Source: Yersinia thracica (lineage in GTDB: Bacteria > Pseudomonadota > Gammaproteobacteria > Enterobacterales > Enterobacteriaceae). Taken from it: a stretch of 64,000 bases of DNA. Under the pieces are notes generated by a model. That model saw only the letters and a program-made list of their open reading frames with translations. It ran no database searches and was not told where the DNA came from. Location: assembly GCF_902170565.1 (NCBI RefSeq), contig NZ_CABHXX010000067.1, forward strand, positions 1-64,000, written 5' to 3'. Each line of letters starts with the position of its first letter. Position 1 is the stretch's first letter. A program made the position numbers and the translations under genes. Positions 46,986-57,270 of the stretch are shown one piece after another.

Positions 46986-48172
46986 CCGAGCCACATGATT
47001 TCCATGTAAATAAAACCCCGGTAAATGAGAGTGAAACTTATCAAGACACCGGATTTTCTTGGCGTCGCCTGCGGGCGCTATGTCGTAAAGAAACCCGGCA
47101 AATTCTGCGCGACCCCAGCAGTGGGTTAATCGCCTTTGTTATCCCATTGTTATTGTTATTTATTTTTGGCTATGGCATCAATCTGGACTCCAGCAAACTG
47201 CATGTCGGCATTTTAATGGAGCAACAGAGTCAACCGGCGCAAGATTTGGCTAATGCGTTCGCCAGCTCGCCCTATATCTCCCCGCAAATCAGTGATAACC
47301 GTCAAGCGCTGATTCAAGCGATGCAAGCCGGTAAAATCCGCGGACTTATTGTGATTCCGAATGATTTTGCCGAGCAACTCGCACGGCCAGAGAGTAAAGC
47401 ACCCATTCAGGTGATTACTGACGGCAGTGAGCCGAATACCGCCAACTTTGTGCAAGGTTATGCCCAAGGTGTGTGGCAAATCTGGCAACAACAGCAGGCG
47501 CAAAATCTGGGGCAAAAGAATGATCCGCTGATAGAAATTCAGGTGCGCTATTGGTTTAACCCCGCCGCCATCAGCCGACATTTTATCATTCCGGGGGCCA
47601 TTACCATTATCATGACAGTGATTGGCGCGATCCTGACGTCACTGGTGATCGCGCGCGAGTGGGAACGCGGCACCATGGAGGCGCTACTTTCTACTCAGGT
47701 CACACGCAGTGAGTTATTACTGTCAAAACTTATCCCCTATTATGTGCTCGGGATGGTCGCCATGACGTTATGTATGGTGGTCGCGGTATTTATCCTCGGT
47801 GTACCTTATCGCGGCTCATTGTGGATATTATTTGTCATGACCAGCTTATTCTTAGCCAGCACACTGGGCATGGGGCTGTTGATTTCGACTATCACCCGCA
47901 ACCAGTTTAATGCGGCCATGGTGGCACTGAACGCCGCATTCCTGCCCGCGGTTATGCTGTCAGGATTTATTTTCCAAATCGACAGCATGCCCGCCGTGGT
48001 CCGCGCCGTAACCTATATCATTCCTGCCCGCTATTTTGTCAGCAGCTTGCAAACTCTATTCCTGGCGGGAGATATCGGTACCGTTTTGGTGATTAACCTG
48101 TTGTTTTTGGTTGCATCCGCAACCGTGTTTATCGGCCTGACAGCATGGAAAACAAATCGTCGATTAGATTAG
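46982..48172 (+). CDS. ybhS: ABC exporter permease YbhS
   Basis: 396 residues of the ABC-2 family. Membrane segment one is near 50-70 ([18 protein letters not shown]), a large periplasmic domain follows (about 75-200), and five segments lie in the C-terminal half, with the [25 protein letters not shown] coupling region near 225-250. The N-terminal ~20-residue extension is longer than E. coli YbhS. It pairs with YbhR. Confidence 0.92.
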   Translation: MTEPHDFHVNKTPVNESETYQDTGFSWRRLRALCRKETRQILRDPSSGLIAFVIPLLLLFIFGYGINLDSSKLHVGILMEQQSQPAQDLANAFASSPYISPQISDNRQALIQAMQAGKIRGLIVIPNDFAEQLARPESKAPIQVITDGSEPNTANFVQGYAQGVWQIWQQQQAQNLGQKNDPLIEIQVRYWFNPAAISRHFIIPGAITIIMTVIGAILTSLVIAREWERGTMEALLSTQVTRSELLLSKLIPYYVLGMVAMTLCMVVAVFILGVPYRGSLWILFVMTSLFLASTLGMGLLISTITRNQFNAAMVALNAAFLPAVMLSGFIFQIDSMPAVVRAVTYIIPARYFVSSLQTLFLAGDIGTVLVINLLFLVASATVFIGLTAWKTNRRLD

Positions 48173-48205
48173 GTCGTCGGCTAGATTAACGGAAGGGAGT
48201 TAACG

Positions 48206-49312
48206 ATGTTTCATCGCCTTTACACATTGATTATTAAAGAGTTGCAATCGCTGCTGCGCGAACCGCAAACCCGGGCGATATTAATCATGCCAGTGATATT
48301 GCAGGTGATTTTATTCCCATTCGCCGCCACATTAGAAGTGACCAATGCCACTATCGCCATTTATAGCGAAGACAGCGGTAAGGCGTCAATAGAACTCACT
48401 CAGCGCTTTGCTAAAGCCGAAGCATTTTCTCATGTGTTGCTGCTGCACAGCCCACAAGAGATTCAGCCAGTGATTGATAATCAGAAAGCCTTGCTGTTAA
48501 TTCGCTTTCCTGCGCAATTCAGTGCGGACTTGGCAAATAGCAAAACCACTCAGTTACAGTTGGCTCTGGATGGTCGCAATTCTAACAGCGCCCAAATAGC
48601 CGCGAATTACATTCAGCAAATCGTGCAAGAATACCAATTAGAATTGACCAAGGGGCAAATCAAACCCAATAACAGCGAGCTAGTGATTCGAAATTGGTAT
48701 AACCCGAACTTGGATTACAAATGGTTTGTGGTGCCATCATTGATAGCGATGATTACAACTATTGGCGTATTGATTGTCACGTCACTGTCGGTCGCCCGTG
48801 AGCGGGAACAAGGGACACTGGAACAGCTTTTAGTTTCACCACTGACCACCTGGCAGATATTTATCGGCAAAGCAGTTCCGGCACTGATAGTCGCCACTTT
48901 CCAGGCCACTATCGTGTTGTTTATCGGCATATTTTTCTACCAAATCCCTTTTGCAGGGTCACTGGCACTGTTTTATGGCACTATGCTGCTCTACGGCTTG
49001 TCATTGGTCGGTTTTGGCTTATTGATTTCATCGCTATGTTCTACTCAGCAGCAAGCCTTTATTGGCGTATTTGTCTTTATGATGCCCGCAATCTTGCTTT
49101 CTGGTTATGTCTCCCCAGTAGAGAACATGCCTGTTTGGCTGCAAAATATCACGTGGGTCAATCCTATCCGCCACTTTACTGATATCACCAAACAGATTTA
49201 CCTCAAGGATGCCAGCTTCGACATCATCTGGCACAGTTTGTGGCCGCTGTTGGTGATAACCGCCACCACAGGGAGTGCGGCCTACGGGATGTTTAGACGG
49301 AAAATCGCGTAA
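48206..49312 (+). CDS. ybhR: ABC exporter permease YbhR
   Basis: 368 residues, ABC-2 family, close to E. coli YbhR in length. The first membrane segment is about 22-42. A periplasmic domain follows, then segments from about 180, with the [26 protein letters not shown] coupling region near 200-225. It heterodimerises with YbhS. It is the last gene of cecR-ybhGFSR, followed by an intrinsic terminator. Confidence 0.92.
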   Translation: MFHRLYTLIIKELQSLLREPQTRAILIMPVILQVILFPFAATLEVTNATIAIYSEDSGKASIELTQRFAKAEAFSHVLLLHSPQEIQPVIDNQKALLLIRFPAQFSADLANSKTTQLQLALDGRNSNSAQIAANYIQQIVQEYQLELTKGQIKPNNSELVIRNWYNPNLDYKWFVVPSLIAMITTIGVLIVTSLSVAREREQGTLEQLLVSPLTTWQIFIGKAVPALIVATFQATIVLFIGIFFYQIPFAGSLALFYGTMLLYGLSLVGFGLLISSLCSTQQQAFIGVFVFMMPAILLSGYVSPVENMPVWLQNITWVNPIRHFTDITKQIYLKDASFDIIWHSLWPLLVITATTGSAAYGMFRRKIA

Positions 49313-49339
49313 CACAGCAATTTTCTGTACTCACAAAAA

Positions 49340-49373
49340 ACAAAAAGGACACCAATTAGGTGTCCTTTCAAAT
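49340..49373. terminator. Terminator between ybhR and ybhL
   Basis: AAAGGACACC pairs with GGTGTCCTTT around AATTA. Runs of A on the left and T on the right let it serve both convergent genes. Confidence 0.85.
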
Positions 49374-49415
49374 TTAGAGTTGTGTTCGCCGCGCCGCAGC
49401 TCTTAATCAACCAGC

Positions 49416-50126
49416 TTAGCGGCGGTTGCCGAAAATCCGCAACAGCATCAGGAACAGGTTGATGAAATCCAGATACAAGGTCAATGCGCCGACGATGGCA
49501 TACTTACGGAAACCATCTTTATCATTGGCATCTAACTGCGCACCCATGTTTTTCAATTTCTGGGTATCGTAAGCTGTCAGGCCGACAAACACTAAGACAC
49601 CGATGTAAGTCACAGCCCACATCAACGCCGGGCTTTTTAGCCAAATGTTAACCAAAGACGCCAGAATGATACCGATCAGGCCCATAAACAGGATGCTGCC
49701 CATACCACTCAAATCGCGTTTAGTGGTGTAGCCATAAAGGCTCATAGCACCAAACATCCCGGCACAAATGACAAAAGTACTGGCGATTGATGCGCCGGTG
49801 TACAGTATCAAGATGCTGGAGAGCGTCAGCCCCGTTAGCGCAGAGTACAGCATAAACAGTGACGTTGCGGCTGAACCACTCAGGCGATTAATCATGCCGG
49901 AGATAACAAAAACCAAACCAAGCTGAGCAATAATCAACCCGAAGAACAGGATTTGATTTGACTGCAAAGCAAAAATAATTGAAGGGGTGTTCGCTGCGTA
50001 CCATGCGACTACCGCCGTTAATAACAGACCACAGGTCATCCAGCCGTATACCTGCGCCATATATGCCTGAATGCCAGAGTTGGCACGTTCGACAATTGAA
50101 CCATTAGAGCGTGGATAGCGATCCAT
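49416..50126 (-). CDS. ybhL: BAX inhibitor-1 family membrane protein YbhL
   Basis: 236 residues from the ATG at 50126, which follows AAGGTAACTACC; the longer frame upstream is not conserved. Seven hydrophobic segments are visible, with MAQVYGWMTCGLLLTA near 24 and VGLTAYDTQKLK near 200, both BI-1 family hallmarks (the Asp in the latter is part of the pH-sensing pair). The family forms calcium-leak-like channels; E. coli YbhL has no settled function. Confidence 0.93.
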   Translation of the reverse strand: MDRYPRSNGSIVERANSGIQAYMAQVYGWMTCGLLLTAVVAWYAANTPSIIFALQSNQILFFGLIIAQLGLVFVISGMINRLSGSAATSLFMLYSALTGLTLSSILILYTGASIASTFVICAGMFGAMSLYGYTTKRDLSGMGSILFMGLIGIILASLVNIWLKSPALMWAVTYIGVLVFVGLTAYDTQKLKNMGAQLDANDKDGFRKYAIVGALTLYLDFINLFLMLLRIFGNRR

Positions 50127-50269
50127 GGTAGTTACCTTATGCATATAAATAATGATACAGGCCATCAACTGACAGCCCACCGACTCTTTTAGGGTACCAC
50201 AGAAATAGGGCAAACAAGGGAGTAAAAATAGGTATTTAGGGCCAATCTTTACACGGGTTTACTTACAGT

Positions 50270-50722
50270 TTACCAGCGCTTGGCTGCCGCATGATCACTG
50301 TCGCGTGATTCAACCCAACGTTCGCCGTCGGTGGTTGCTTCGCGTTTCCAAAATGGTGCCCGTGTTTTCAGATAGTCCATAATAAACTCAGCAGACTCAA
50401 ACGCCATGCTGCGATGAGCGCTGGTCACGCCAACAAAGACGATTTCATCTCCGGGGAATAATGGCCCAACCCGATGAATCACTGACACGCGCTGTAAGGG
50501 CCAGCGGCTACGTGCTTGAGCAATAATTTCAGCCAGCGCTTTTTCTGTCATGCCAGGGTAATGTTCTAGTGTCAACGCACTGACATTGCTGCCCAAATTA
50601 TGGTTACGGACTTTGCCGGTAAAGGTCACCACCGCCCCATCTTCATCACATTGCGACAACCAGGAGTATTCTTCGCCGACATTAAATGCTGCCAGCCCGA
50701 CACGAATGCGCGTGTTGTCCAT
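50270..50722 (-). CDS. moaE: Molybdopterin synthase catalytic subunit MoaE
   Basis: 150 residues, as in E. coli. It adds two sulfurs from MoaD thiocarboxylate to cyclic pyranopterin monophosphate. Conserved parts are VTFGKVRNHN-type (here VTFTGKVRNHNLGSNV), LEHYPGMTEKAL, IHRVGPLFPGDEIVFVGVTSAHR and the active lysine region KTRAPFWKRE near 115-125. It begins two bases after moaD ends. An arginine/tryptophan-rich tail follows. Confidence 0.95.
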   Translation of the reverse strand: MDNTRIRVGLAAFNVGEEYSWLSQCDEDGAVVTFTGKVRNHNLGSNVSALTLEHYPGMTEKALAEIIAQARSRWPLQRVSVIHRVGPLFPGDEIVFVGVTSAHRSMAFESAEFIMDYLKTRAPFWKREATTDGERWVESRDSDHAAAKRW

Positions 50723-50724
50723 TA

Positions 50725-50970
50725 TTAACCTCCCGTCACCGGAGGGAAGAAAGCGACTTCATCCCCTGCAACCAAGGGGTGTTGAGCATTGACCAGCGAT
50801 TGATTCACCGCCGTGAGCAACTTCCCTTCTTCCAGAGCCAATTGCCAGCGGTCACCCCGTTGACACAAGGATTGGCGCAAAGCATCAACGGTTGAAAACT
50901 CCGCAGCCACTTGCAAGCGGTCAGTCCCTACCAACTCACGCACCTGAGCAAAAAATAGAATCTGAATCAT
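50725..50970 (-). CDS. moaD: Molybdopterin synthase sulfur carrier MoaD
   Basis: 81 residues, ubiquitin-like fold ending in the required Gly-Gly (FFPPVTGG). The terminal glycine is adenylated by MoeB and thiocarboxylated. It overlaps moaC by four bases, and is translated with it. Confidence 0.95.
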   Translation of the reverse strand: MIQILFFAQVRELVGTDRLQVAAEFSTVDALRQSLCQRGDRWQLALEEGKLLTAVNQSLVNAQHPLVAGDEVAFFPPVTGG

Positions 50971-51446
50971 GGACTTACCTTAAAATAACCAGATTTTCCG
51001 CCACTTTTCGCCAACAGGCGAACCGGGCCAATTATCATGTCTTTTTGTACGGCTTTACACATGTCATAAATGGTCAGCGCTGCGACGGATGCCGCAGTCA
51101 AAGCTTCCATTTCCACCCCAGTTTTACCCGTCAGGCGGCAGCAGGACTCAATGCGAACCCGATTGTGTTCCGGCTGTGCTTCCAACTGAACTTCGACTTT
51201 AGTCAGCAATAGCGGGTGGCACAGGGGAATTAATTCCCAGGTTTTTTTTGCGGCTTGAATACCGGCGATCCGTGCGGTGGCAAACACATCGCCTTTATGA
51301 TGGCTGCCATCGATAATCATCGCCAATGTCGCGGCATGCATTTCAACAAAGGCTTCCGCACGTGCTTCACGCACAGTTTCCGCTTTGGCGGAGACATCCA
51401 CCATATGGGCTTCGCCGGCGGCATTAATGTGAGTTAATTGGGTCAT
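50967..51446 (-). CDS. moaC: Cyclic pyranopterin monophosphate synthase MoaC
   Basis: 159 residues from the ATG at 51446 (GAGGTTATAT precedes it); the upstream extension is non-coding. It converts the MoaA product to cyclic pyranopterin monophosphate. Conserved blocks are [15 protein letters not shown], the [25 protein letters not shown] segment and [21 protein letters not shown] near 112-135, which includes the active-site residues. It lies 31 bases after moaA with no moaB between. Confidence 0.95.
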   Translation of the reverse strand: MTQLTHINAAGEAHMVDVSAKAETVREARAEAFVEMHAATLAMIIDGSHHKGDVFATARIAGIQAAKKTWELIPLCHPLLLTKVEVQLEAQPEHNRVRIESCCRLTGKTGVEMEALTAASVAALTIYDMCKAVQKDMIIGPVRLLAKSGGKSGYFKVSP

Positions 51447-51477
51447 ATATAACCTCTGTTCTTGATATTGCAGCCGA

Positions 51478-52458
51478 TCAGCCACCAATAAATGATAAAT
51501 TTTGCGTAATGCCGCTATTCCCTTGATGCAAGAAATGAGTTTGCTTCTTGGTTTGCAATGCACTTTGAATTCGCGCCATTAATTCATATTGCTGGTCATC
51601 ACTGCCTAACAAATCACGCAGCGTGATACCCTGCTCGCCAAATAAGCATAAATGCAGGTTTCCCAGTGCTGAAACACGCAGGCGGTTACAACTGGCACAG
51701 AAGTCTTTCTCATACGGCATGATAAGCCCAATCTCCCCTAAATAGTCCGGGTGATGGAACACTTGAGCTGGGCCATCACTGCGCGCACGCTCTTGCTGTT
51801 GCCAGCCTTGCAGGAGTAATTGCTGACGGATGACATCACCGGAAACATGATGTTTACGGAACACATTGCCGCCCTCACCGGTCTCCATCAATTCAATAAA
51901 TCGTAGTTGAATGGGGCGAGATTTTATCCAGTTAAGGAATGCTCCGAGATTCTTGTCATTGACATCCCGCATCAGCACGGCATTGATTTTGACTTTCTCA
52001 AAACCCGCATCAAAAGCCGCATCAATACCTTGCATCACTTGATGGAATTTATCTTGCCCGGTGATGGCATGAAATTGTCGAGGGTCGAGGCTATCAACAC
52101 TGACATTAATCGCCGTCAACCCCGCCTCGCGCCACTGAGCGGCATCACGCGCTAAACGATAACCATTGGTGGTCACCGCCAAAGTGCGGATCGCGGAATT
52201 TTGACGAATGGTGGCGATAATATCGGTGAAATCGCGGCGCATAGACGGCTCGCCACCGGTTAAACGGATTTTTTCAGTTCCTAGCATGGCAAATGCACGG
52301 CTGACGCGACTTATTTCGTCAAGGCTCAGGAAACTTTTTAATCCGTCCGGGCGATAGCCATCGGGCAGGCAGTATGTGCAGCGAAAATTGCACACATCAG
52401 TAATCGATAGGCGCAAATAATAGAACTTGCGCGCAAATGCGTCTGTAAGTTGTACCAT
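51478..52458 (-). CDS. moaA: GTP 3',8-cyclase MoaA
   Basis: Radical SAM enzyme starting molybdenum cofactor synthesis from GTP. The ATG at 52458, after AAAGGTGTT, gives 326 residues (E. coli 329). The N-terminal cluster motif is CNFRCTYC near 24-31. The second 4Fe-4S site is [18 protein letters not shown] near 255-272. The protein ends with the conserved Gly-Gly. It is the first gene of moaACDE, behind a long structured leader. Confidence 0.95.
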   Translation of the reverse strand: MVQLTDAFARKFYYLRLSITDVCNFRCTYCLPDGYRPDGLKSFLSLDEISRVSRAFAMLGTEKIRLTGGEPSMRRDFTDIIATIRQNSAIRTLAVTTNGYRLARDAAQWREAGLTAINVSVDSLDPRQFHAITGQDKFHQVMQGIDAAFDAGFEKVKINAVLMRDVNDKNLGAFLNWIKSRPIQLRFIELMETGEGGNVFRKHHVSGDVIRQQLLLQGWQQQERARSDGPAQVFHHPDYLGEIGLIMPYEKDFCASCNRLRVSALGNLHLCLFGEQGITLRDLLGSDDQQYELMARIQSALQTKKQTHFLHQGNSGITQNLSFIGG

Positions 52459-52464
52459 AACACC

Positions 52465-52620
52465 TTTCCAAATACGGGAGATGCAGGCATTTCCACCTCG
52501 CACCCTGGTGGCATAAAGCCACGGCCAGAGCATCATATTGTCCATAAAAGCAACAACGTAGACACCAAGGCTAGGAGTTTGTGCTCAGCTGCTGTTTGCT
52601 CACAGCTAACTGAACCATGG
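52465..52620 (-). promoter_or_regulatory. Probable molybdenum cofactor riboswitch (Moco RNA)
   Basis: The moaA leader on the minus strand contains the hairpin GTGGC-TTTAT-GCCAC (near 52520), then GGTGCGAGGTGGAAATGCC, TGCATCTCCCG and the ribosome site AAAGG. Position, the ~150-base length and these blocks fit the Moco RNA motif known upstream of enterobacterial moaA. I cannot align it to the full consensus here. Confidence 0.5.
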
Positions 52621-52765
52621 TTAAAAAGCAAAATTCGTTACAGCGGCTAACCGCTAAAAACCTTACTTTCTTTGCAGATTCTAACGCTAAAACGACAAGA
52701 TAGCCAATCGCTGTTTTTCGCTATATATTTTTATATACAACGACTTATATAACAAAAATCAGCAT

Positions 52766-52892
52766 TATACCCAAAGTAATTGGAGTTGCAGGTAGGCAGC
52801 AAGCAAGCAAATCCCGATGAGCTTACACTGGTAAGTAATTCGGGTTAGTGCGCGTAGCTAACACCCCTGCGGCTCCAAGTATGAAGGGTATT
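52766..52892. repeat. ERIC element, full length (127 bases)
   Basis: It runs from TTATACCCAAAGTAATTGGA to ATGAAGGGTATT with imperfect inverted termini and the central GTAAGTAATTCGGGTTAGTG region. Its length equals the standard 127-base ERIC. It sits between moaA and ybhK, which diverge. Confidence 0.88.
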
Positions 52893-53036
52893 TTGAGCTT
52901 ATTTTATTCCGAGGCTAATACTTTGTTTAAAATCACGAAAATCATGGCTTTTATCGCGTTTTGGCAGCAAATCCGTTAACTTATGCAGCAATTTCCCCAT
53001 TAGCTATGCTTATTACAATATTTAGGCAGGAAAAAT

Positions 53037-53969
53037 ATGCGAAATCGCACATTAGCGGATCTCGACCGGGTCGTTGCATTAGGTGGAGGCCATGGGCTGG
53101 GGCGGGTGATGTCAGCTCTTTCTTCTTTAGGTTCACGCCTGACCGGTATTGTTACCACCACTGATAATGGGGGTTCGACTGGCCGCATACGCCGTTCCGA
53201 GGGGGGAATTGCCTGGGGGGATACCCGTAATTGTCTGAATCAATTGATCACTGAACCCAGTGTCGCTTCCGCCATGTTCGAATACCGTTTTACTGGCAAT
53301 GGTGAGCTAGCGGGCCATAATCTGGGCAATTTAATGCTCAAATCGCTGGACCATCTTAGCATCCGCCCTCTTGAAGCCATTAATCTGGTGCGTAGCTTGC
53401 TGAAAATCGATGCCTGGTTGATCCCTATGTCAGAACAACCCGTCGACTTGATGGCCATCGATAATGAAGGGCACCCGATTTACGGTGAAGTCAATATTGA
53501 CCAACTTGCACATATGCCGAAAGATTTGCTGCTATCCCCCCATGTCCATGCGACCAAGGAGGCGATTGAAGCTATCAGCCAGGCGGATGTTATCTTAATC
53601 GGGCCGGGCAGTTTTTTGACTAGCTTGATGCCACTATTATTGCTCGACGATCTCACTCAAGCTCTACGGCGCAGCTCTGCCAGTATGATTTATATTGGCA
53701 ACCTGGGGCGCGAGCTAAGTGTTGCTGCCGCTGAGCTGTCTTTGCACGAAAAATTGGCAATAATGGAAAACAAGATTGGCAGAAAAATCATTGATGCCGC
53801 AATTGTCAGCCCACACATTGATATCAGTGGCGTTAGGGACAGAATCATTGTACAGCAGCCCTTGGAAGCCAAAGATATCCCCTATCGTCATGATCGGGAG
53901 CTACTGCGCCAAGCACTGGAAACCACCTTGCAGCAATTGGGTGGTGCAAATTCTGTGTCAGTGGACTAG
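53037..53969 (+). CDS. ybhK: CofD/YvcK-family protein YbhK
   Basis: 310 residues (E. coli 302). The N-terminal phosphate-binding loop reads [17 protein letters not shown] (about 12-28), followed by [24 protein letters not shown]. These resemble 2-phospho-L-lactate transferase, though YvcK/YbhK proteins act in cell-shape and gluconeogenic growth rather than cofactor F420 synthesis. Nucleotide-sugar binding has been shown for B. subtilis YvcK. Its stop overlaps the convergent VF530 gene by four bases. Confidence 0.93.
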   Translation: MRNRTLADLDRVVALGGGHGLGRVMSALSSLGSRLTGIVTTTDNGGSTGRIRRSEGGIAWGDTRNCLNQLITEPSVASAMFEYRFTGNGELAGHNLGNLMLKSLDHLSIRPLEAINLVRSLLKIDAWLIPMSEQPVDLMAIDNEGHPIYGEVNIDQLAHMPKDLLLSPHVHATKEAIEAISQADVILIGPGSFLTSLMPLLLLDDLTQALRRSSASMIYIGNLGRELSVAAAELSLHEKLAIMENKIGRKIIDAAIVSPHIDISGVRDRIIVQQPLEAKDIPYRHDRELLRQALETTLQQLGGANSVSVD

Positions 53970-54226
53970 TCCTGTGAGTGACGAAATTTTTCTTCCAGAG
54001 CCGCAGTATCATTCATGTGGATATATAGCTCTTCCACTTTAGTGCGCGCCCACGGAGTTCGCCGCAAAAACTTCAAACTAGATTTAATACTCGGTGAGCT
54101 GATGAAACAGTTGATCCGAATGCGGTGTGCTAACTCTTCCCAGCCGTAGTGCTCGACCAGTTTGGTCAACAGTTGTTCAAGGGTAATGCCGTGTAACGGA
54201 TCTTTTGATACATGGTCGCTCATCAT
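53966..54226 (-). CDS. VF530 family (DUF2132) DNA-binding-type protein
   Basis: 86 residues (or 85 from Met-2). The family core reads [24 protein letters not shown], then RIRINCF and [24 protein letters not shown], which is typical of VF530. The fold is compact, helical and possibly DNA-binding. The biological role is unknown. Its 3' end overlaps ybhK on the other strand by four bases, so the two transcripts are antisense there. Confidence 0.88.
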   Translation of the reverse strand: MMSDHVSKDPLHGITLEQLLTKLVEHYGWEELAHRIRINCFISSPSIKSSLKFLRRTPWARTKVEELYIHMNDTAALEEKFRHSQD

Positions 54227-54301
54227 TTGCCCTGTTTATTTATCTATTAACCCTAAATTTAGCGGCACACCTTACGAGGAATCGAGGTATGCCGCAAGAT
54301 A

Positions 54302-56314
54302 TTAAGATATGGCGATGAATTGCTGGCGCAACTGGTGTACTTGATCGCGTAATTCTGCCGCCTGTTCGAACTCCAGATTTTGCGCGTGTGTGTACATTTT
54401 CGCTTCCAACTCGCGGATTTTTTGGTCAAGCGCTTTCGGTGCCAGAGATTGGTAATCATGGGTATCAGCCACTTTACCGCCCCGCCCTTTCCCTTTACCG
54501 CGCAGTGAAGGTTGGCCCAATTGCAGAAGATCGCCGACCTTCTTGTTAAGCCCCTGTGGAATAATGCCGCGCTCTTCATTGTAAGTTTGCTGCTTAGCCC
54601 GGCGGCGCTGTGTTTCACCAATGGCTTTTTCCATCGAGGCCGTAATTCTGTCACCATAAAGAATTGCTTTACCATTGAGGTTACGTGCTGCACGGCCAAT
54701 GGTCTGGATTAAGGAGCGCTCGGAGCGCAGGAAACCCTCTTTATCAGCATCAAGGATGGCGACAAGAGAAACCTCCGGCATATCCAGCCCTTCTCGCAGT
54801 AAGTTGATCCCCACCAGCACATCAAACTCGCCCAGACGCAAATCGCGAATAATCTCTACGCGCTCAACGGTATCAATATCCGAATGCAAGTAACGCACCC
54901 GCGCACCATGTTCTACCAGATACTCCGTTAAGTCTTCAGCCATCCGCTTAGTTAGCGTGGTCACCAATACCCGCTCATTAATCGCGGCGCGGATGCGGAT
55001 CTCTGACAGCAAATCATCCACTTGTGTTGCCACTGGGCGCACTTCAATCAATGGATCGAGCAAGCCGGTTGGGCGCACTACCTGCTCAATAATATCACCA
55101 CCGGATTTCTCCAGTTCATATTTGCCGGGAGTGGCAGAGACATAAATGGTCTGTGGCGCCAGAGCTTCAAATTCTTCAAAGCGCATTGGGCGGTTATCCA
55201 GCGCCGATGGCAGGCGGAAGCCATATTCCACCAAGGTTTCTTTCCGCGAACGGTCACCTTTGTACATCCCGCCGATTTGCGGGATGGTGACGTGGGATTC
55301 ATCCACAATCAGCAAACCATCCGCCGGTAGATAATCAAAGAGGGTTGGCGGCGCTTCACCCGGCCCACGGCCAGAAAGATAGCGGGAATAGTTTTCAATG
55401 CCGGAGCAGTAGCCCAGTTCATTCATCATTTCGAGATCAAATTGAGTTCGCTGTGTAATACGCTGTTCTTCAACCAATTTATTGTTGGCTAACAACACCT
55501 GACGCCGCTCAGCCAGCTCAACTTTGATGTCTTCCATCGCCTGTAAAATACGTTCCCTCGGGGTAACGTAGTGCGTTTTAGGATAGACCGTAAAACGAGG
55601 AACTTCATGCTGTAGCTGGCCGGTGAGAGGATCAAAAATGGACAGTCGCTCAACTTCCTCATCAAATAATTCAACCCGCACTGCCCACTCATCAGATTCC
55701 GCCGGGAAGATGTCGATAACCTCGCCCCGCACCCGGAAAGTGCCGCGCTGAAATACCTGGTCATTGCGGCTATATTGCAATTCTGACAAGCGCCGTAAAA
55801 TTGCGCGCTGATCGATTATCATGCCCTTGGTTAAATGCAGCATCATTTTCAGGTATAAGTCGGGGTCACCCAAACCATAAATGGCGGAGACCGAGGCAAC
55901 CACCACTACATCGCGCCGCTCCAGCAGGGCTTTAGTCGCCGACAGCCGCATTTGCTCAATATGCTCGTTTACCGAGGCATCTTTCTCAATAAAGGTATCA
56001 GAGCTTGGGACATAGGCTTCGGGCTGATAATAGTCATAGTAGGAGACGAAATATTCCACCGCATTATCGGGGAAAAACTCTTTCATCTCGCCATAAAGCT
56101 GTGCCGCCAAGGTTTTGTTGGGCGCTAATACCATCGTGGGTCGATTCAAATCAGCTATAACATTGGCAACCGTAAAGGTTTTGCCCGACCCCGTCACCCC
56201 CAACAGCGTCTGGTGGGCCAGACCATTCTCCAGCCCCTCCTCCAGTTTGCGGATGGCCTCAGGCTGATCACCTGCTGGCTTAAACTCAGAATGTAGTTTG
56301 AATAATTTACTCAT
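54302..56314 (-). CDS. uvrB: UvrABC excinuclease subunit B
   Basis: Damage-verification helicase of nucleotide excision repair, 670 residues from [11 protein letters not shown] (56314; E. coli 673). Walker [11 protein letters not shown] is near 39-48. The beta-hairpin region is [12 protein letters not shown] near 92-103. Walker B is LLIVDESH near 335. Helicase motifs V-VI are [11 protein letters not shown] and QTIGRAARN. The C-terminal UVR motif, which binds UvrC, is near 630-665. A LexA box lies upstream. Confidence 0.96.
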   Translation of the reverse strand: MSKLFKLHSEFKPAGDQPEAIRKLEEGLENGLAHQTLLGVTGSGKTFTVANVIADLNRPTMVLAPNKTLAAQLYGEMKEFFPDNAVEYFVSYYDYYQPEAYVPSSDTFIEKDASVNEHIEQMRLSATKALLERRDVVVVASVSAIYGLGDPDLYLKMMLHLTKGMIIDQRAILRRLSELQYSRNDQVFQRGTFRVRGEVIDIFPAESDEWAVRVELFDEEVERLSIFDPLTGQLQHEVPRFTVYPKTHYVTPRERILQAMEDIKVELAERRQVLLANNKLVEEQRITQRTQFDLEMMNELGYCSGIENYSRYLSGRGPGEAPPTLFDYLPADGLLIVDESHVTIPQIGGMYKGDRSRKETLVEYGFRLPSALDNRPMRFEEFEALAPQTIYVSATPGKYELEKSGGDIIEQVVRPTGLLDPLIEVRPVATQVDDLLSEIRIRAAINERVLVTTLTKRMAEDLTEYLVEHGARVRYLHSDIDTVERVEIIRDLRLGEFDVLVGINLLREGLDMPEVSLVAILDADKEGFLRSERSLIQTIGRAARNLNGKAILYGDRITASMEKAIGETQRRRAKQQTYNEERGIIPQGLNKKVGDLLQLGQPSLRGKGKGRGGKVADTHDYQSLAPKALDQKIRELEAKMYTHAQNLEFEQAAELRDQVHQLRQQFIAIS

Positions 56315-56396
56315 GAATTTGCTACCCGCCGGAGAAATACACACTGTCAGGAGGCTAATTATGAAAGCCCCATAGATTTTTTCCACTGCTATGATA

Positions 56397-56412
56397 CTGG
56401 ATATAAAACCAG
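56397..56412 (-). promoter_or_regulatory. LexA box upstream of uvrB
   Basis: The minus strand reads CTGGTTTTATATCCAG, fitting CTG-N10-CAG with a TA-rich centre. It lies 83 bases before the uvrB start. E. coli uvrB has a similar box, so SOS control is expected. Confidence 0.85.
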
Positions 56413-56713
56413 CTTCAAGCAGCAAAATGCCAAAATCGCTCTCAATGCGATGTCCTTTGCATTGTTACAGTGACATGTAACTGATATTTTCACCCTAAAT
56501 GTATTTTATCCCCAGCCGTTAACATAAATACATTATTGATAGTTAATTGATTAAAGATCATCCATATGTGCGGGCTATATTTTTTGAGTGCTTGATTTTA
56601 ATTAACTCATTGAAAATTAAATAAATTACCAAAAAGTCGAGAATCCGGACAACATGAGCGTAAGCCGCGTCCGCTCTCGCTTGCCATCAGTTTTCTATGG
56701 CTAATGCACAAGG

Positions 56714-56737
56714 TTATCCACAGGAATGGTGGATAAC
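56714..56737. promoter_or_regulatory. Inverted pair of DnaA boxes upstream of uvrB
   Basis: TTATCCACA at 56714-56722 is a perfect DnaA box, and GTGGATAA at 56729-56736 is its near-perfect inverse, six bases away. The pair is about 400 bases upstream of uvrB. I recall that DnaA binds upstream of uvrB in E. coli, which makes this arrangement plausible. Confidence 0.6.
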
Positions 56738-56971
56738 TCATTCAAGCCCATAAGGGCCGCGTGTTGGCGAAAAGCAAAGCTTAGCGATGTAATAGTGACA
56801 AACTGGCTTTTTTAGTGTTTTTTTTACATTTTTATTTCACCGCATATTTCAATTAGTGCTAACAAATCTATTTGCTAATTCTATAATTTCAGCATTCTAC
56901 GTGTACAAATTGAACAGTCACCTACGTGACTGTATCTTTTGCACCATGTTCTGCTTGATAGCACTGCTTAA

Positions 56972-57240
56972 GTGCAAAGAATGCCCACTCTCCTGCTATC
57001 CCTCCCACGACTTGAGCTGTTTGAGTCTATCCTCGCGAGCCAAAACTATTTACAGCCCATTAACATACGCATTTTAGCTCGGTTCACCGCAACTTGGCCC
57101 AAGAGTTGCTTGATCTTGATAGAGAGATACTCACAACCACTCGTCAGAAAGATGGTTTTTATGCTGTGCTGCCGCTACCCAGTATGCAGATTTGCTGGTT
57201 AATCCTCACTAGCCGTTACAGAACACCGGGATACCTGTGA
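56972..57240 (+). pseudogene. Possible degenerate coding remnant
   Basis: One plus-strand frame reads LELFESILASQNYLQPINIRI-like helical sequence (57011 onwards), and a shifted frame continues AQELLDLDREILTTTRQKDG and on to CWLILTSRYRTPGYL before a stop at 57238. No intact gene spans it and I recognise no family. The whole 56413-57270 stretch otherwise contains the LexA box, the DnaA boxes, a CAGTCAC/GTGACTG hairpin near 56918-56935, and no other gene. Confidence 0.35.
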
Positions 57241-57270
57241 ACAACTGAGACTGACTAAGGAGAAGCACTG

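Noticed and set aside
56856-57077. 73-codon plus-strand frame.
   Set aside because: It has no ribosome site and no recognisable family; it overlaps a different decayed frame.
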